Notes: generated from the letters alone by a model not told the origin. Positions 24,601 through 38,000 are shown, numbered from the stretch's first letter. The stretch is 64,000 nt of DNA from Allodiplogaster sudhausi (GCA_945643635.1 CALZFC010000005.1:3023001-3087000), one strand, 5' to 3'. Numbers and translations: made by a program.

Positions 24601-26625
24601 CCACAAATACATGAAATATGTACATAAATGTAATCTGTGTGGAAGCGACTAGAGTAAGAAGTGTGGTTTCCATATATCTTTGGTCGTTCAGATGCTAACG
24701 ATGTGGTTCCCCGACGGCATCCGCGGTCCCGAGAACCCGCAGATCTACCCGGGACTCTACGCCGTCGTCGGTTCGTTGGCTGATCCGTTTTACTCGATAG
24801 ACTTGTAGTTGATGTTCAGGCGCGGCTGCTTACACGGGAGCCGTGACTCACTCTCTCTCCATTGCTGTCATTGTTTGCGAGACAACCGGCCAACTCTGCG
24901 CTCTCCTTCCAGTGCTGGTTTGTTCGCATTTCTATCCTTCCTATCTTCTGTATTTCTCCATCACAAGCAAGCAAAGTTATAGATCGCTCTGATGATAGCC
25001 AACGCCATCTGCAGTTTCCTCCAACCTTCCATCTACGAAAGTACAATTCTGCTAAAGAAGCTGCCCTATCTCACCGATCTCCCACCCTCTCGTATTAGGT
25101 ACAGAAATACTACACTTACTTTTTTTCGTTCTTATCGTTTGAAATTATATTCTACTATGAAGTTATAATTTCATCTCAGTGTCCACACGCTGAAAGTAGA
25201 GCGAGTGATGGTGAGGAACATTGTCTTCATCACTCGGGACACGACATTCAAAGAACTCCGTGATATCATCGTCGCCACTCCTCACTTGCGATCTTATCCA
25301 TTTGTTACAGATAAGGGTGAGCTTGCCATCAGATTCCTACTTGTAACTCCGTCACAGCTAATATCAACTTGAAGTGTCGATGTGTCTACTTGGGTCAGTG
25401 AGTCGGAAATATCTTTCGTACCTTCTGCTCTCGAAACTCGGTCCCGATCCGACTCTTCATCCTGACAAACGCCGATCTCGCACTGCTTCAGAGCTTCTCT
25501 CCACTATTCACGGCTTCAGGCGGTAAGTATTCAAATATACATTCATGTTACATACATATGTAGATTTTACCTTTGATTGATTTTTTCTTCATATAATTTC
25601 AGAAACTATTTTGTATGTTAGTATTAAATAAATGTGATAAGAATAATTAGTTTGATATTTCTTCTCTTAGACACTCACAGCCCACGGTGAATACATCCTC
25701 GACCACGGCGCAGTCGTCGTATCTCACTGACAGGAACATCTCAGGCAACACTCTCCTCGCGCACTCTCCTCTCCATGACAACTCGGGCGCACAGCGTACG
25801 CCTTTCCTACACTTTTCTTTTCCTATTTCGGTCTCATGTCTTGCGTCTGTTTAATGCAATCATGAAAAGAAGTTCTTGGTTCTCCAGGCAATGTCCTCGC
25901 TCCTCTTCTTTCTCGACAGACTGAAGTGCATCTTGACATCACGCCGGCTCGTTTTTACATGCGAATACATTTTACTATCTGATTTAATTGTGGAAGTCAT
26001 CTCCCCTCCTTTAATTTAAATAAATAAATAAAATAATGTGAAGCAATCACTGGCTGAACGGGCGGTTCTCCTGGCTTCTCCCTTGAATCTTGACGACGTT
26101 GCCATTGATCCAGCGCCCTTCCAACTTGTCAAGGGAACTTCGCTTTATAAGGCAAGGCCGCTTTAAGATGTTAAAATGACTATGTGCATACGTCGTGTTA
26201 TAGAAATATATTTCCCCCTCTATATCTGAAAATCATGCTGTCAGGTGCACACGCTGTTCTCTCTGCTCGGTCTGAACCACGCGTACGTCACTGACCGCGG
26301 TCGCCTGGTCGGAGTTGTCTCACTCAAGGAGGTCTCTCTTTAGTCTCTTTGTTCTTTCTCTCCCTCCCTCCCACTCCCCCCTTATCTCTATCTCTCTCGT
26401 GCTTTCACTCTCTCGCTTTAACTCTTGTATCTGCCTACATGCCTATCTCCCTCTCTGTCTTTCACGTCTCTCTCTCTCTCTTCTTTTGACGGTATCCTTC
26501 TACATTCCTCTCTCTCTCTCTCTCACGTTTTCCAGCTGCGAGAAACCTTCGCGAACATTTACGTGCGAGGAGCGCAGCCGCCTACCCGATCGGAGCGGGA
26601 AAAGGCCAGGAATGGAACGGCGTGA
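18971..26625 (+). CDS. CLC-type voltage-gated chloride channel (CLH family)
   Basis: A chloride channel with about 23 exons that form a phase-consistent chain. It is a dimeric plasma-membrane CLC protein. Proposed start at 18971 ([10 protein letters not shown]), then an acidic N-terminus ([18 protein letters not shown]). The first helix is in the exon at 22394-22513. Selectivity motifs are GSGIPEVKV (22815 on), GLPVGKEGPFVHMG (joined across 22948/23160, gating glutamate present) and [20 protein letters not shown]. The position of the proton glutamate of CLC exchangers falls in GIESTSKYF, with no acidic residue, so a channel rather than an exchanger is likely. CBS domains follow, ending [19 protein letters not shown] and a short tail. 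The 26152 intron has a GC donor. Weakest points are the first three exons and the join between the exon at 25888 and that at 26044. Tandem paralog of 352-1081. Confidence 0.9.
21140..21654 (+). repeat. Cluster of (CT)n microsatellites in chloride channel intron
   Basis: Runs at about 21140-21178, 21421-21457 and 21611-21654, within the large intron 20739-22393. All are pyrimidine on the coding strand. Confidence 0.92.
26152..26153 (+). other. GC splice donor (GC-AG intron)
   Basis: The exon ends TATAAG and is followed by gcaagg. The protein continues GTSLYK-VHTLF across the splice. The paralogous exon at 459/460 has a normal GT at the same place. Confidence 0.88.
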
Positions 26626-27656
26626 TGTTTTTGCTCTGCTTTTTCCTCTAGTTTCCTTTTTTAAAGTTTACGTGCATACCATTTTTCCATTTTTAAACTC
26701 TTTTTTCCACATTATCAGTATCAAACGAATGAAATATTCATAATAGTATGTTCATGAATGCCGGGGTACTCACAAATCCCGGTCAGCGAGTAAAATACCA
26801 TCGTGGTTGAAAATTATCCCTGCTTAAAAATCCACATGTATTGTGCCCTACTTAGATGTTATTGGTTGAGCTTCGCAGAAGCAATGCTCCACAGGTTCCT
26901 TTTATCGCTGTAATTGTAATTCCGTTGCTTTCTTAGGTCATTCCAGCTTTGAGACATGTACATATTATCTAAACACTTACAACGATCCTGGTGCACTAAA
27001 AGTTGCCTCGACTTTTTTTTGCTTCTTACACTGACAGTTTTTGGGCATCTCCATTGCCAGTAAAACGTCGTCATACGAGTATTTACCGTATTTTTCCATG
27101 TGCATTAAATGTTGAATAAATTTTCTTATCTTGCGTTGCATATGTACTATGTATGTACATAAATCTAATTACACATTCTTATGACTGAATAAACATCCAA
27201 GAGCGTTATCACAGTGAAAAGCAGAATAAGTAGAGAGATGCATTCGTTGGCTTTAGCGATAGAAGGATAGGGAAGAACAAGATAGAAGAAGTAGAAGAAC
27301 AGGGGGAGAGTGGGTTTAACGAGTCCCAGTTGATAAGTGCTCGCCTTTTGGATACTCGCTCCTTTCTAGTATTAGAAGCAAGCACCCTTCTAAAAAAGAG
27401 CGGGAAACTAGAATCGCCAGATAAGATTGCGAGTACTGCTGCCCTCGCAATCTTTATCAAGCCAGAGTCTCTCTCCGCTTTTCCTCCCTCTCTCACACCA
27501 TCTCTTCTCTCTTGTTCTCTCTCTTTTTCCATTTTCTCTCTTCGCTGAATCCCTTACACTCTATTCGTCTGAGTAAGTGCAGGGAAGTCATGTTAACGTA
27601 TTCTCCTGGCCCACTGCATATCATACTCTTCATACATACTTTCACTCTTTGCTGCA
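26626..27656. other. Intergenic, no gene seen
   Basis: The 3' flank of the chloride channel and the 5' flank of the nucleoside hydrolase. AT-rich, then a pyrimidine-rich stretch at about 27470-27545. No supportable feature. Confidence 0.5.
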
Positions 27657-28527
27657 ATGCGTGAGAAGTGTCTTCTGAATATTCTCAGCCTTATTTCGGT
27701 GCTTCTTCCTCTGGCGTGTAGTGGAATGAGCGAAGAGAAGATCCGCTTGATAATCGACACGGATGGAGTGGCAGATGACATCAGTGCCATTTCACTCGCT
27801 CTCCAACAGCCGAACGTTGAGGTGCTTATAGCATTGGAGATTACATTCACTAATGTTATTCACTCGATTTTAAAACTAAAATTTCTTCGATGTTTTAAGG
27901 TCCTTGCCTTCACGGTGGTTCACGGCTGTGTCAGCGTGGACCAGGCAGCCACCAACATTGCCAGGACCCAACGGGCAAATCGTCTCAACGTTCGTCTCTC
28001 TCCAATTATCTGAATCTCTTTCTCTCTTTCTCTTTTTTTTACTTATTTCTTTCTCTTCTCCCTACCTGTTTTTTTTCTCTCTTTATTTCTAATGCTGTTC
28101 CATCTCTAACTCTCACTCTTTCTACCACTCTCACACTCAGCACTCCATCCCAATCTTCCGCGGTGCTTCATATTCTCTTCTAAAGGGCCGTGAGCCAGAC
28201 GAATCTTTCTTGTTTGGCAAAGATGGTATTGGCGACCAACCCAATGCCGAGCCTCCGGTGAGGGATTTCATAAGTTGCTCATGTGATGTTGCCAAAATCT
28301 TTGTTTGTAAAGCGACCTCCAAATTCCCGTGAAGGTGGAGCCGTCGGACCTCGCTTCTATGTACGCGAGTGAAGAGGCGGCGGCCCTTGCTCTGATCCGA
28401 CTCACTCGCGACAATTCAGACGTGGTTCTCGTGTGCATCGGCCCGCTCACTAACATTGCTCTGGCTATTCGGCAAGTCAACTACATGTTCTTATTTCCAT
28501 CTCCATCCCTCTCCATCTCTCTCTCTT

Positions 28528-28566
<39 letters not shown>

Positions 28567-29463
28567 TAAAATCATACGTTTTGCAGACTTGACGATAACT
28601 TTGTGCGCCAGCCAAAGCGACTCGTGCTTATGGGCGGCAACTATTTCGGTGAGCTTACGGTTAGAGATGAGCTTTCCTGAGAACCGATCAGCCTCTAGGA
28701 GTGGGCAACGTACACGCTCGTTCATCGGGCGAATACAACTTCTTCAGCGACCCGGAAGCGGCTGCTGTGGTACTTGCCGAGATGGAAGTCCCCATCACTA
28801 TCGTGCCGTGGGAGACCATCTATCTCCATCGCCAGGAGGTGCACCTTTAAATGCATTGCTCCGAATTGAATATCTTTGTTGTGGAGCTGAAAAGCATACA
28901 TTGAATGATTACCATTACAGTATGCAGAGGAAGCAGACACTGAAGCTCACCTCCATGTGGGAACCCCGCTGTCCAATTATCTCAATGTTGTTTCTTCGAC
29001 CGCGCGCACATTCCTCATGAAGACTGGACGGTTACAAGCTCGATATCCGATAGAAGATATAATCTATATTCCTCTATATTTATACATATGTACATTTGTA
29101 CATACCTAGAGCACACCAGCCGTGTTACATAGCGTGTAATTGACAGAAAGTACACGTACTGCGACGAGATTGCCGTCGCCACAGCCTTCGCAGAGAGCGA
29201 TTTGACTCTTGAATCGAAGGAGCTCCAAGTATCTGTGGAGTTGAAGGGAGAGATGACACGGTAACACTGAAGAATGATATGGAATACTCGATCAGACATC
29301 GATCTTCTCTCTAAGCGGCCAAGTGGTTCCGGACTGGACTCGCGGAAAGCTGTGGGAAGGAGACAGCGACGCGCCCCGGAAGAGACGGCCCGTCACGTTC
29401 ATCACCAAATACAATGTCACTTTTCTCGCTGGACTCATGAAGAAGGCTGTCAGAAATAATTGA
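27657..29463 (+). CDS. Secreted inosine-uridine-preferring nucleoside hydrolase
   Basis: Splits ribonucleosides into base and ribose (purine or pyrimidine salvage; IUNH family). Nine phase-consistent exons: 27657-27821, 27900-27989, 28141-28257, 28335-28471, 28587-28648, 28699-28838, 28921-29030, 29147-29260 and 29316-29463. The start [20 protein letters not shown] gives a signal peptide, so secretion or a lysosomal location is likely. [20 protein letters not shown] contains the calcium/ribose-binding aspartate cluster. [11 protein letters not shown] and [15 protein letters not shown] match the second conserved block. Near the C-terminus the usual HD of the active site reads [10 protein letters not shown], so the histidine is replaced while the aspartate stays. 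The intron after 28471 has a GC donor. It is convergent with the paracaspase gene. Substrate preference cannot be told. Confidence 0.92.
28472..28473 (+). other. GC splice donor (GC-AG intron)
   Basis: The exon ends ATTCG followed by gcaagt. Only this donor keeps the frame into CTTGACGATAACTTT (ALAIR-LDDNF). The nearby GT leads to an immediate stop. Confidence 0.92.
28531..28564 (+). repeat. (CT)n microsatellite in hydrolase intron
   Basis: A CT run filling much of the intron 28472-28586, on the coding strand. Confidence 0.93.
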
Positions 29464-30368
29464 TACCTGATGTTTGCCTCTCTACATGCATTTTTATTCC
29501 AGAGAAATTCATACATCAACTCTGATTGTGAGATTTCTGATGTGATTCACTTTTTTCCCCTTAGGCGCCCATTTCTCATTTTCTTTTTTCCTCATAACAA
29601 AAACTAAGAACTTTTTATTCACAATTCTGGAGGGGGGGGGGAACAAACCATGTACCGCTAAAATGACCTCTTTATTCGCGTAACGCCCTTCTTTGTCTGC
29701 TATTCGAGGGCTCCATCGTCGGCGTTCCTGTTGTTTTTCTTGATATGATTGCTGGCTTTCCCGCTATTTTCATATGAAGGAACCCGCATATCTAATGGTG
29801 AACAATAAACGTGTCATTTTGCATCTTGCACTGTGACATTCTTGCAATCAGATGTTTATCTTCTCAACGTTCAACGCAACACGTATTATACCGGTAAACA
29901 AATTACCAAATAAAAAATATGACAACAAATTCTGCACTATCCTGTAGTCTTAAACATTTCTAGCCTAGTGATAAGTACATGGCCGATTGTTGCCTCTTGC
30001 ATCGCAACAACTTTTCTTATCTCATCCGACTCTGCCTCGTCTCCTCTTCTCTCTGCCAACTCCACTGTACACCGGATCTCACCCTGGATACGCAGGACAC
30101 TTTTAAATCATTTAAATTTTTATTAAAACAGCAATTAATATAAACTACATTTTTCAAACGTACCACTGCATAAATAACCGTTTGGATAGGAGCCCATTGT
30201 CCCCAACTTTGAATGAGAGAGTAAAGAAAACCTTTGAGCGTTGGAGATGTGAGAGAAGCATGCCGAGTGAAACTCCCTCCTCTTCATTATGCTCCACGCG
30301 AACACATGTCGTCTCCAACTCCTGTTAACATACACATTATTAGACTCGGCTTTCAGAGTGATACGGTG
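29464..30368. other. Tail-to-tail intergenic region
   Basis: The 3' flanks of the convergent nucleoside hydrolase and paracaspase genes. It includes a G-run at about 29631-29641. No further gene seen. Confidence 0.5.
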
Positions 30369-33300
30369 TCAATGAATCGGATGACTGACTGGTGGGAATC
30401 GCAGATAAGCTAGGAAGGCGAGAGCGCGTTCCTGTCGTGGCATATCCTCGCATTCACCAGGCACTCCATCCAGATCGTACACCGAGGTGAACATGTAAAC
30501 CTTCAACAAACTTAACTTTTCGGAGTTCCATGAGGTCGTTGTTAATGACAATGTTTCTTTTCGAAGGGGAGCTTGAAATAGGCAACCTTATTCGTGAAGT
30601 GGCCGATGTATGAGAACCAAACGGTCACAGCAACCTGCTGCTCAGGAAAGTAGACATCGACCGGAGTGGGAAGTTCTAGGAAGATCACTTGCCAGCTACA
30701 CATATACCCAAAATAGGAAGAAAGGCTTGATAGCTGCGCTCAAACCATGCATGAGTCGCCAGTGAATTGTGTGGTGATCAAAGGAGATCGTGTGTCCATC
30801 GAAAATCTGTAGAATCAACAAAATCAATATACCCCCTAACGAATTCAATATGAGTGAAAATTACCAGTTGGTCAGTCAGACTTCGGGGCTTTGTAAGAGT
30901 CAATCGAAGCTCAGGTATTTGAACATCTCGCACCCGATCATCTGCTTCGATGTCTGTAGACAAGAACAGGTCAACCACTTATGTACAATTGAAGGATAAA
31001 ACAACTAAGGTAGAAAATGAAGAAAAAGTTCTCGGAGTAGCTGTCAATTTCATAGATCTTGGAAAGTGAAATGCAGCGGACCTTTGAGAACAGCGTTGAG
31101 CATATCCAGGACACTTGCTTTGGCAGTGAGATGCCGCTTGAGATACTTCATAAAGACTCCATTCACTTCTCCCTTCACTTCGTACGCTCCCACACCGCCG
31201 CTTCTTCAAATCAACTTTGTTCAGCTTACGACGATAGAAAAAGAGAGAAAGAAAATAAGAATGTCACGAACGTGGAATATCCATAAACAGTGTTGCGATT
31301 CGGTCGATGCCTATTCTTGTAGGCCTCCGCTTGGGCGATGAAGGGAGTTATGCACTCCATTCTGCAGGAAAACAAAGAGCCACATTGGTTTTCCAGAATG
31401 CTTCTTACAAACAACATAACAGCAACTTAGCTTACGGGATATATTTGCGGCAAACGTCCAATAAAATAAGATTGAGCGCTGGTGAGTAGTCCGAGAGAAC
31501 TGCCAGAACCTATAAAAAAATCACACACCTTAAAAATTACAACACAGCCATGGATTCAAAGGTTAAAAAGCATGAAGAATTTTGTCGAATAGTGTCCTTT
31601 GTTTTTCCATACGACCATGTTGGTCTTCGATGCTTCTCGTGTTCTCTAACCCAGTCCATGGAAATGCAGTGTTCTGGAGCGTGGGCTTCGAGGGGAGCTT
31701 CAACAGGCAGAAGATAGCACTGGCCATTCACTTCGAATCCATGGCCAGCGAAATAAAGTACGGCTCAAAGGATCTAATAGTTATTCAGATATCGTGGCCA
31801 TAAAACAGTAGTTTACGCTTACCGTAAACATCATTTCCAAGCAGTCTACGGTACTCTTGAATAACAAAGCGCATCTCGGGGAGTGTCAGGTCTGCCAGGG
31901 TGACCGTTTTGAAGTGCATTTCCTAGAGCGTAACCAATGTTTCTTTCATCCCAAGATACATAGAACATGAGCTAACGCGTAAAAGCTCAACCTGTAGTGC
32001 CTGGGCCAGGCTTTCTGCATCACAGTGCGGGGTGTGCAATTGAGGAAGATGTCGGTATGTGCAATTCGAGATGATCAAGGCCACTTTATCGGCGGCTATC
32101 AAATCTTCGCTACTCGTTTGGATGGCTGCAAATTGGAACTCACGTTCAAAGATAGCATGACAATGGCTGGAAAATGGAAAACTTAAAAAGGGAACCAGCT
32201 GCGATCGTTTCTCTGTTGTCGATATCCGCCACATTAACTCCATTCATAATCTCCCTAATCTTCTCCAATTCGTTCTCTTTACAGCGATCGCAAGCTGTAA
32301 CAGTGAGCATTAAGCTTCATGACTTCTGGGCCAAAAACAGGAAGGAGGATCCGTGATTTCCTTCTAACCGTGATCATCTTTGACATGGGCCTCAACGTCG
32401 ACAACATTAGAAGTGAGTGAAGAGACAAAGTTTTGATCAGAAGACCGATAAAAGTCGGAGTAGGACTAGAATTCACTTCTTCGTGATGACTCACAGTCTG
32501 GACTATCCAAGGAAGGAATATACCTGGCCAGCCTCGATTTGATTGCTCACCGCGACTGAGTACTCGTTCCCGATTTCGCATCGACACCTCACAAATAGTG
32601 TGACTTGTAACTCTTTGTATTCAAAGCACTAAGTGTTCGAATAAATTTATAATCTCGCAGATACTCGACGATAAGCCATTTTTAAGTTGGAAGATGCAAG
32701 CTTGAGAAGTTGATCAATTGCCATGGCTACAATGAGATGCGAGAAAGAACAAACTTAGTAATGCGAAGAAGAGGGGAGGTCTCCCCTTGAATCGGCTCTC
32801 CACTTCGCATCCACTGATAGGAAGGGGCAGGGAAACCGACGGCGCCTGCAAGTAGTCCTTCTTTTGGCATGTCGATAAGGAACTATTGATAACCAGCATA
32901 GAGGACGAGTTGGGAATTATCTTCAGTAGGAGCAACATTAATTGGAGTCTCAGGCATAGCCCACCGAACAGAAACTAAAGAAGAAGAAGATATCCGTCTT
33001 TCTTCTTTTCCACGTCGCAAATTGAACCCTCTAATGAATTCCCACCAAATTGTCGGCGCAGTGCCAATTGTGGTCGGTCGAAAGGGGCAGAAGGAGGGGC
33101 GGTAGAACCATGGCCTCCACCCTTTGCGTTGCTGATCACCCAAGCAGACATCTGAAGTGCATGCAGCACCTGCAGTCTAAAGAAGCACTGACCAGAGGTT
33201 GCAAGATATCAATAAATTACGACGATGAATGATTTGCAAGTTTCTTGATATACTTCAAGAATACGTTATACCAACAACTCTTCCAACAGATGTGTAAACT

Positions 33301-33713
33301 GCAGCAATCTGCGCCCAGTTTTCTCATCGGATGTAAAAACGTTGATATGCAAACCTGTATAGCAGAGAATGCGTTGTCATTCCCCGTGCACCCCAAAGGC
33401 GAAGAAGTTGCTCGGTGGGCGCAGAGTGGCGCTGCAGACGATCAATCTCTTCTTGACTGTAAACCCAAACAATCTCTTCCTACTAAGCGGACCAGCATAT
33501 AGAACATTTTCATTCTTCTTCTAAAATCATATACATACATATGGAAACTAGAAATTAGAGATCAATTGAAACAAACCTAGAGTAAAATTTGCTCTTCTTG
33601 TCGTCGTCGACAATCTTGAGCCAAACATCTCCTGTAGCGAGTGAAGCCGCCAATTGTTGAAAGAGGGAGATAGGAAGATCGCCGATATTCGTCTCCAGTT
33701 CAACGGGCGCCAT
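30369..33713 (-). CDS. malt-1: MALT1-type paracaspase
   Basis: Paracaspase, an arginine-directed cysteine protease and scaffold of immune-type signalling, cytosolic. Order of parts from the start (33713, MAPVELETNIGDLPISLF): a death domain (EEIVWVYSQEEIDRLQRHSA, then PTEQLLRLWGARGMTTHSLL), an Ig-like region (GFPAPSYQWMRSGEP, then IGNEYSVAVSNQIEAGQ), and the caspase-like fold beginning KVALIISNCTYRHLPQLHT. The catalytic histidine is in LYFAGHGFEVNG and the catalytic cysteine in LILLDVCRKYIP. The fold continues with NTVYGYST and GEVNGVFMKYLKRHL. A C-terminal Ig-like domain contains DVYFPEQQVAVTVWFSYIGH, and the protein ends RFPPVSHPIH. Both catalytic residues are intact, so activity is expected. 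Some Ig exons are approximate. C. elegans has one such gene; function there is less clear than in vertebrate NF-kB signalling. Confidence 0.9.
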
Positions 33714-35016
33714 CCCTTACAAGGACAGCAGGAATACAGGTATAAATAAAATTAAGTGGTTGTTGCGGTGTTAACGTTAATTATACCGCAAGTATCGTAT
33801 TGTGAAAGCTTGAATGGCATTGTATGCACATGAGAAAACTAAATGCAGATATTAAACAAAGAAATTAAACACAGTGCACTCAAGTCGGCATATGGCCTGA
33901 AAGATTTGCTGGAAACGTTTAAACAACCTATCTCAACGGTAACAGTTGGTGAAAATACAACTGAAATATTATAATTAACTAAAGGACTCCGACATCAACG
34001 TTCAGAACTCAGCTGAACGCCTTTCAACTTTTGCCTGCTTGAAGGTCTTGGCAATTTGCCAAAATATCGTAATCAATTCCCTGCGTAAAGACGTTAATTA
34101 TTCATGGCTGACTATCTGCCTCGTTAAGCGTGCAAACGAAGGTCAGACGACAGAGAGGATAGGGTCACACGTTAAAAATAAGTTGCTTGCGCGGGGACCT
34201 ACTGGTTTCTATTTCTCGGTTTTGTTCTTATCTTTGTAGAAAGTAGAAGTGTTCTTGAGAGTGCACTCACTGGCTCATTATCTACTTCTGTTTCACCCTT
34301 TATAGGCGGATAGTGTCTGTAGCTATGCTCATCGCTATTCGTTGAGTTTTTGCAATAGTTAAAAAATTCGTGTTCTCTCGTTTAATTACGAAAATTAGTC
34401 TCTAGCACCTCAAAGAGGTTATCAGTATCTGTCCTGACTGCTTCTGTTGTTGTTCTATGAATGTCGTCCCAACACGCGCAAAAAAACGTTGGAATTGTTT
34501 GTCGTTGCCAAGGTCATGTTAGGCATAGCTTTAAACGTTTATTCAGAGAGCAGCTTGCATCCGTAGCAGCGGTTTACGTCATACTTGGAACTCTTTAGAA
34601 TGCGCACTAATGATCTCGTGTGCGATCGCCGCACTTGTAATGTTCCTCAGTTATTACACAAAACTAAAATGCGAACGAGTAGGCTGAGGCGACAAAGACA
34701 ACGAAACCATGAGGAAAGTCATGAAAATGGGAGCGCGAGCCTGTAGAGAAAGTGAAGGGAAAACGCATGAGAGCCAGTGAAAAGAAAGGAGAGAGATCGG
34801 GAAATGGCAATGACGATCTTGGGTTGACATCGTGCATGGGAGGGCAGAGGTGGCCACTGCACAATTATCCCGGCCACATCTTCATTTGTATCGTTTTCTT
34901 TTTTTTTCCATTTTAGCATTTAGAGGTCTTGTGGTAAGAAACAGTTCCGCATGTTCGTAATACTGCCCTGTTGCAAGATGTATAAGACATATTTAAGTCC
35001 AACTGCTCATTAAGGT
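33714..35016. other. Divergent promoter region, paracaspase and ONECUT
   Basis: The 5' flanks of two divergently transcribed genes. I see no additional coding frame. A TTGTAAG|GG acceptor just before the paracaspase ATG and a TTAAG|GT just before the ONECUT ATG could be trans-splice acceptors, but that is only a guess. Confidence 0.4.
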
Positions 35017-38000
35017 ATGGAGAAAAGCCGGAGGCCGGCAACCGACTTTCTCCAGATTGACCCCTCCTCCACCTTCATGTCGGCCACATCGTCTCGCAAT
35101 TTTGAGGTCTTTTTCTTAAACCCACACTCGAAATAAGGGAAATAAACATGTATATTTAAATTTTTTTTACAGTTTTGAGCAATTCTTTTAGACGCAATTT
35201 CGTTTTAAATATTTCTGTCGGTTTTTAAGTATTTTAAACTATACATTTATGCCTTCAAATGCTTCTTCCTTGATAATTTGCGTCATTCCGTTGTGAGGAT
35301 TTGCCGGAGAACTTTCTGGAGTCCATCAGTCCGCAGCAGTCGTCCTCTCAGCAACCGATCCTTGCCCAGCTGGAGAGCAGTGCTGGCTCTTCTTCGGGTG
35401 CTCTCTCCTCTCCTCAACTCGCCTCCCTTGCTCCCATGAGTATCGCCTCGGAACAAGGGTTCGTTTATTACTTCACCATTAATCTGTATATTTTGGGCTT
35501 AAGGTTGCCGCACTTTCCTTTGAACTGCTTAATGTGATCGGTTCCTTGAGCATTGTGTTTATTGTTAATAATTGTGCGTTTTCAGTGGTTCTTCGTACCA
35601 GTCCATCTACTTGGCCTCTATGAAGGATGACCACCACCAACTGTCTTCGATGCGACACGCGGCCTCCCCTCTCGAGAAGACAAAGTAATCGTGTCTTGAG
35701 ATTCAATGACAAGGCTTCTTTAGTTGCTTTTCATTTCTCTGCAGCTTCGGGAGTGGCCCGGCCGGTCTGCTCTCCCCTCTCCACGTGGATGGAGCAGGCA
35801 GACGCGGCAGTGCTTCTGGCCCTTCTGGGGCGCAGTACAACCGAGGAGCTGCCGTCTACATAAAGGTTCTTATTCTATCTTAGACTACAAGGCTGCCATG
35901 GGAAAGTGATACCTCTGAATGTCTTGTTCACTGTTGGTAACCAGCATCCTATAAAAGACATGTTAAATATCCCTGCTTTATTGTAACTGGAATGTGGAGA
36001 TCTCGTTTGTGTGCAGCTATCGCACCCGCTCAATTGCAAGTAAACCGGGAGAAGAGGAAAGAGAGAGGAGAGATTGCAGTGACAGAGAAAGCATGATGGA
36101 GAGAGAGAGGTGAGAGAAAGAGAGGGTAGCCGAGGGGGCAGCTGAAAGCGGTGCGAGCATGATTATAAATCACTGGCAAAACTATGCCGCTTCCCGCGCA
36201 CTCGGCTGGCAAACAGATTCTCCGTTGTTGTGGACGCGCAGGAAATGAGAGCAGACTCATATTGTTCCCCTGGAAAAAAACTTTTTCGTTTTTTTATTGC
36301 CATGCCGGAAATTGAATTTGCATTACCCATGCTGAGGATTTTTTTAAAGGGGAATGTAGTCGGAAGAATAAATTATGAGATGTTAAACCATTGAATTGAA
36401 TTTTTAACAAGATAACGAGGCCAACAGAGTATTCTCTCATCATTTCGCCCTAAAACCTGCTAACTTATGTTTAGTGTGTTTGCTACTATAATTACAGTAA
36501 GAAGGGTTGTTTCTTCTTTTGCAGGAAGAAGACGATGCGGAAGGCGGCCTTGACTCTCCGGCCGCGTCGACCCACCACCACCATCTTCTCATGCCCCAAA
36601 TGACATCCCAGGCTGATCTCGACCGTAATGACGCCACTCCACCCGCCGTCAGCAACGTCGAACTCGCCAGCACCATGATCACTACCATACTCGGAGATCA
36701 GGTCTACTCTCTTCCCAAATTTTCTCAATTATCTACTTTTGGAAGCTGGACTGCTTGCTGGTTGAGTAAAAAAAGTGTGAAAACATGCTTTAAAAGATAA
36801 GCAGTGGAAAAAGGTGTTGATGATTTGCGAAACAGACCCTGATTTTGAAGGGAGATGGAATTCAGGCAGATTCGTCTCCCTCCCACGGGTATTCCTCGTC
36901 GACTCCGACTCTAACAAGGCTTCAAAATATCAAGCAGGTCATCTAATTTTGCCATGCCGCAACAACAACTTGCTAATCAATTTTGTTTAAATTAAATTAA
37001 AGATAAGCTTATTTCGCATAGTAAAATTATCTTGATGATGTAATGCAATTTTCTTTTTTTTAACAGGATTCTGATGAGATGGGCTCGGTTGGAGGAGCCT
37101 TGAATGGAGCGACCCCCGAGACGAGTTCATCCGCATACAACAGATACGTCTCTCAGACAACTCCTAGAGGTTTATATTCTTATTATTCTTGCGTCACAAA
37201 CTTCATAATGATTTGTCGCAGGTGCAGGGTTGTGACTGGGTTGTAGTTGTGATTGTTGTTGTTCATTCTTCTGAATTGCGGCTGTGCTCAGTTATTCTCA
37301 AGGAGTTATTCATTGGAAGCGCATCTTGTAGCACGAGCAAAAGGAACGTCGAAAAGTGGAGTGCCTGCTGAGGCTGGGAGTTCTTCAGTGAAAGAGACCG
37401 CAGCCAGTCCCCCTCAACACACTCGACCGAGAGGTCTGGGGACAGGAATGAACTGAGTGCTGTGTCCTGTCCGTCTCTGCCGTGCATGGCGAGGGGAGAG
37501 AGGAAGGAACCCTGGGAGAAAGTGCCAGAACTACTCGACTGATCCATCTCATTCATTCCCACCTTGCATGCAATTCACTGTTGTGCTGTGATGGAAACCA
37601 AGAATATCATGTGGCTTCAACTGGTTGGGCCAGTCTATTAATGACTAGAAAGTGATAACTGATAACTAATCAGAACTGTTCTTGCAGCAGCGTCCGCCTC
37701 TTCCTCCGTTGCGAAGCGAGTCTACTCTACCAAGGACACGAATGACCCGCTGAATGCAGAGATCGATGATGACATTTACATCGACACCAAGGTATGCTCT
37801 TCTCAATTTATCATTCCTTTTCCTCTTCTCATCTCTCTATTATTAGTCCTTTTCCTATAGCTGCTTTAAAAAGAAATGAATGAGAATGAAACACACGAAG
37901 TAGTGTTTGGATAAATCGCGCATGGCGGGCTCTTGTTTTGAGGATCTCTGCAAGAGAATTGCGTACGAGTTGAAGCAGCACAGCATCCCGCAGGCCATTT

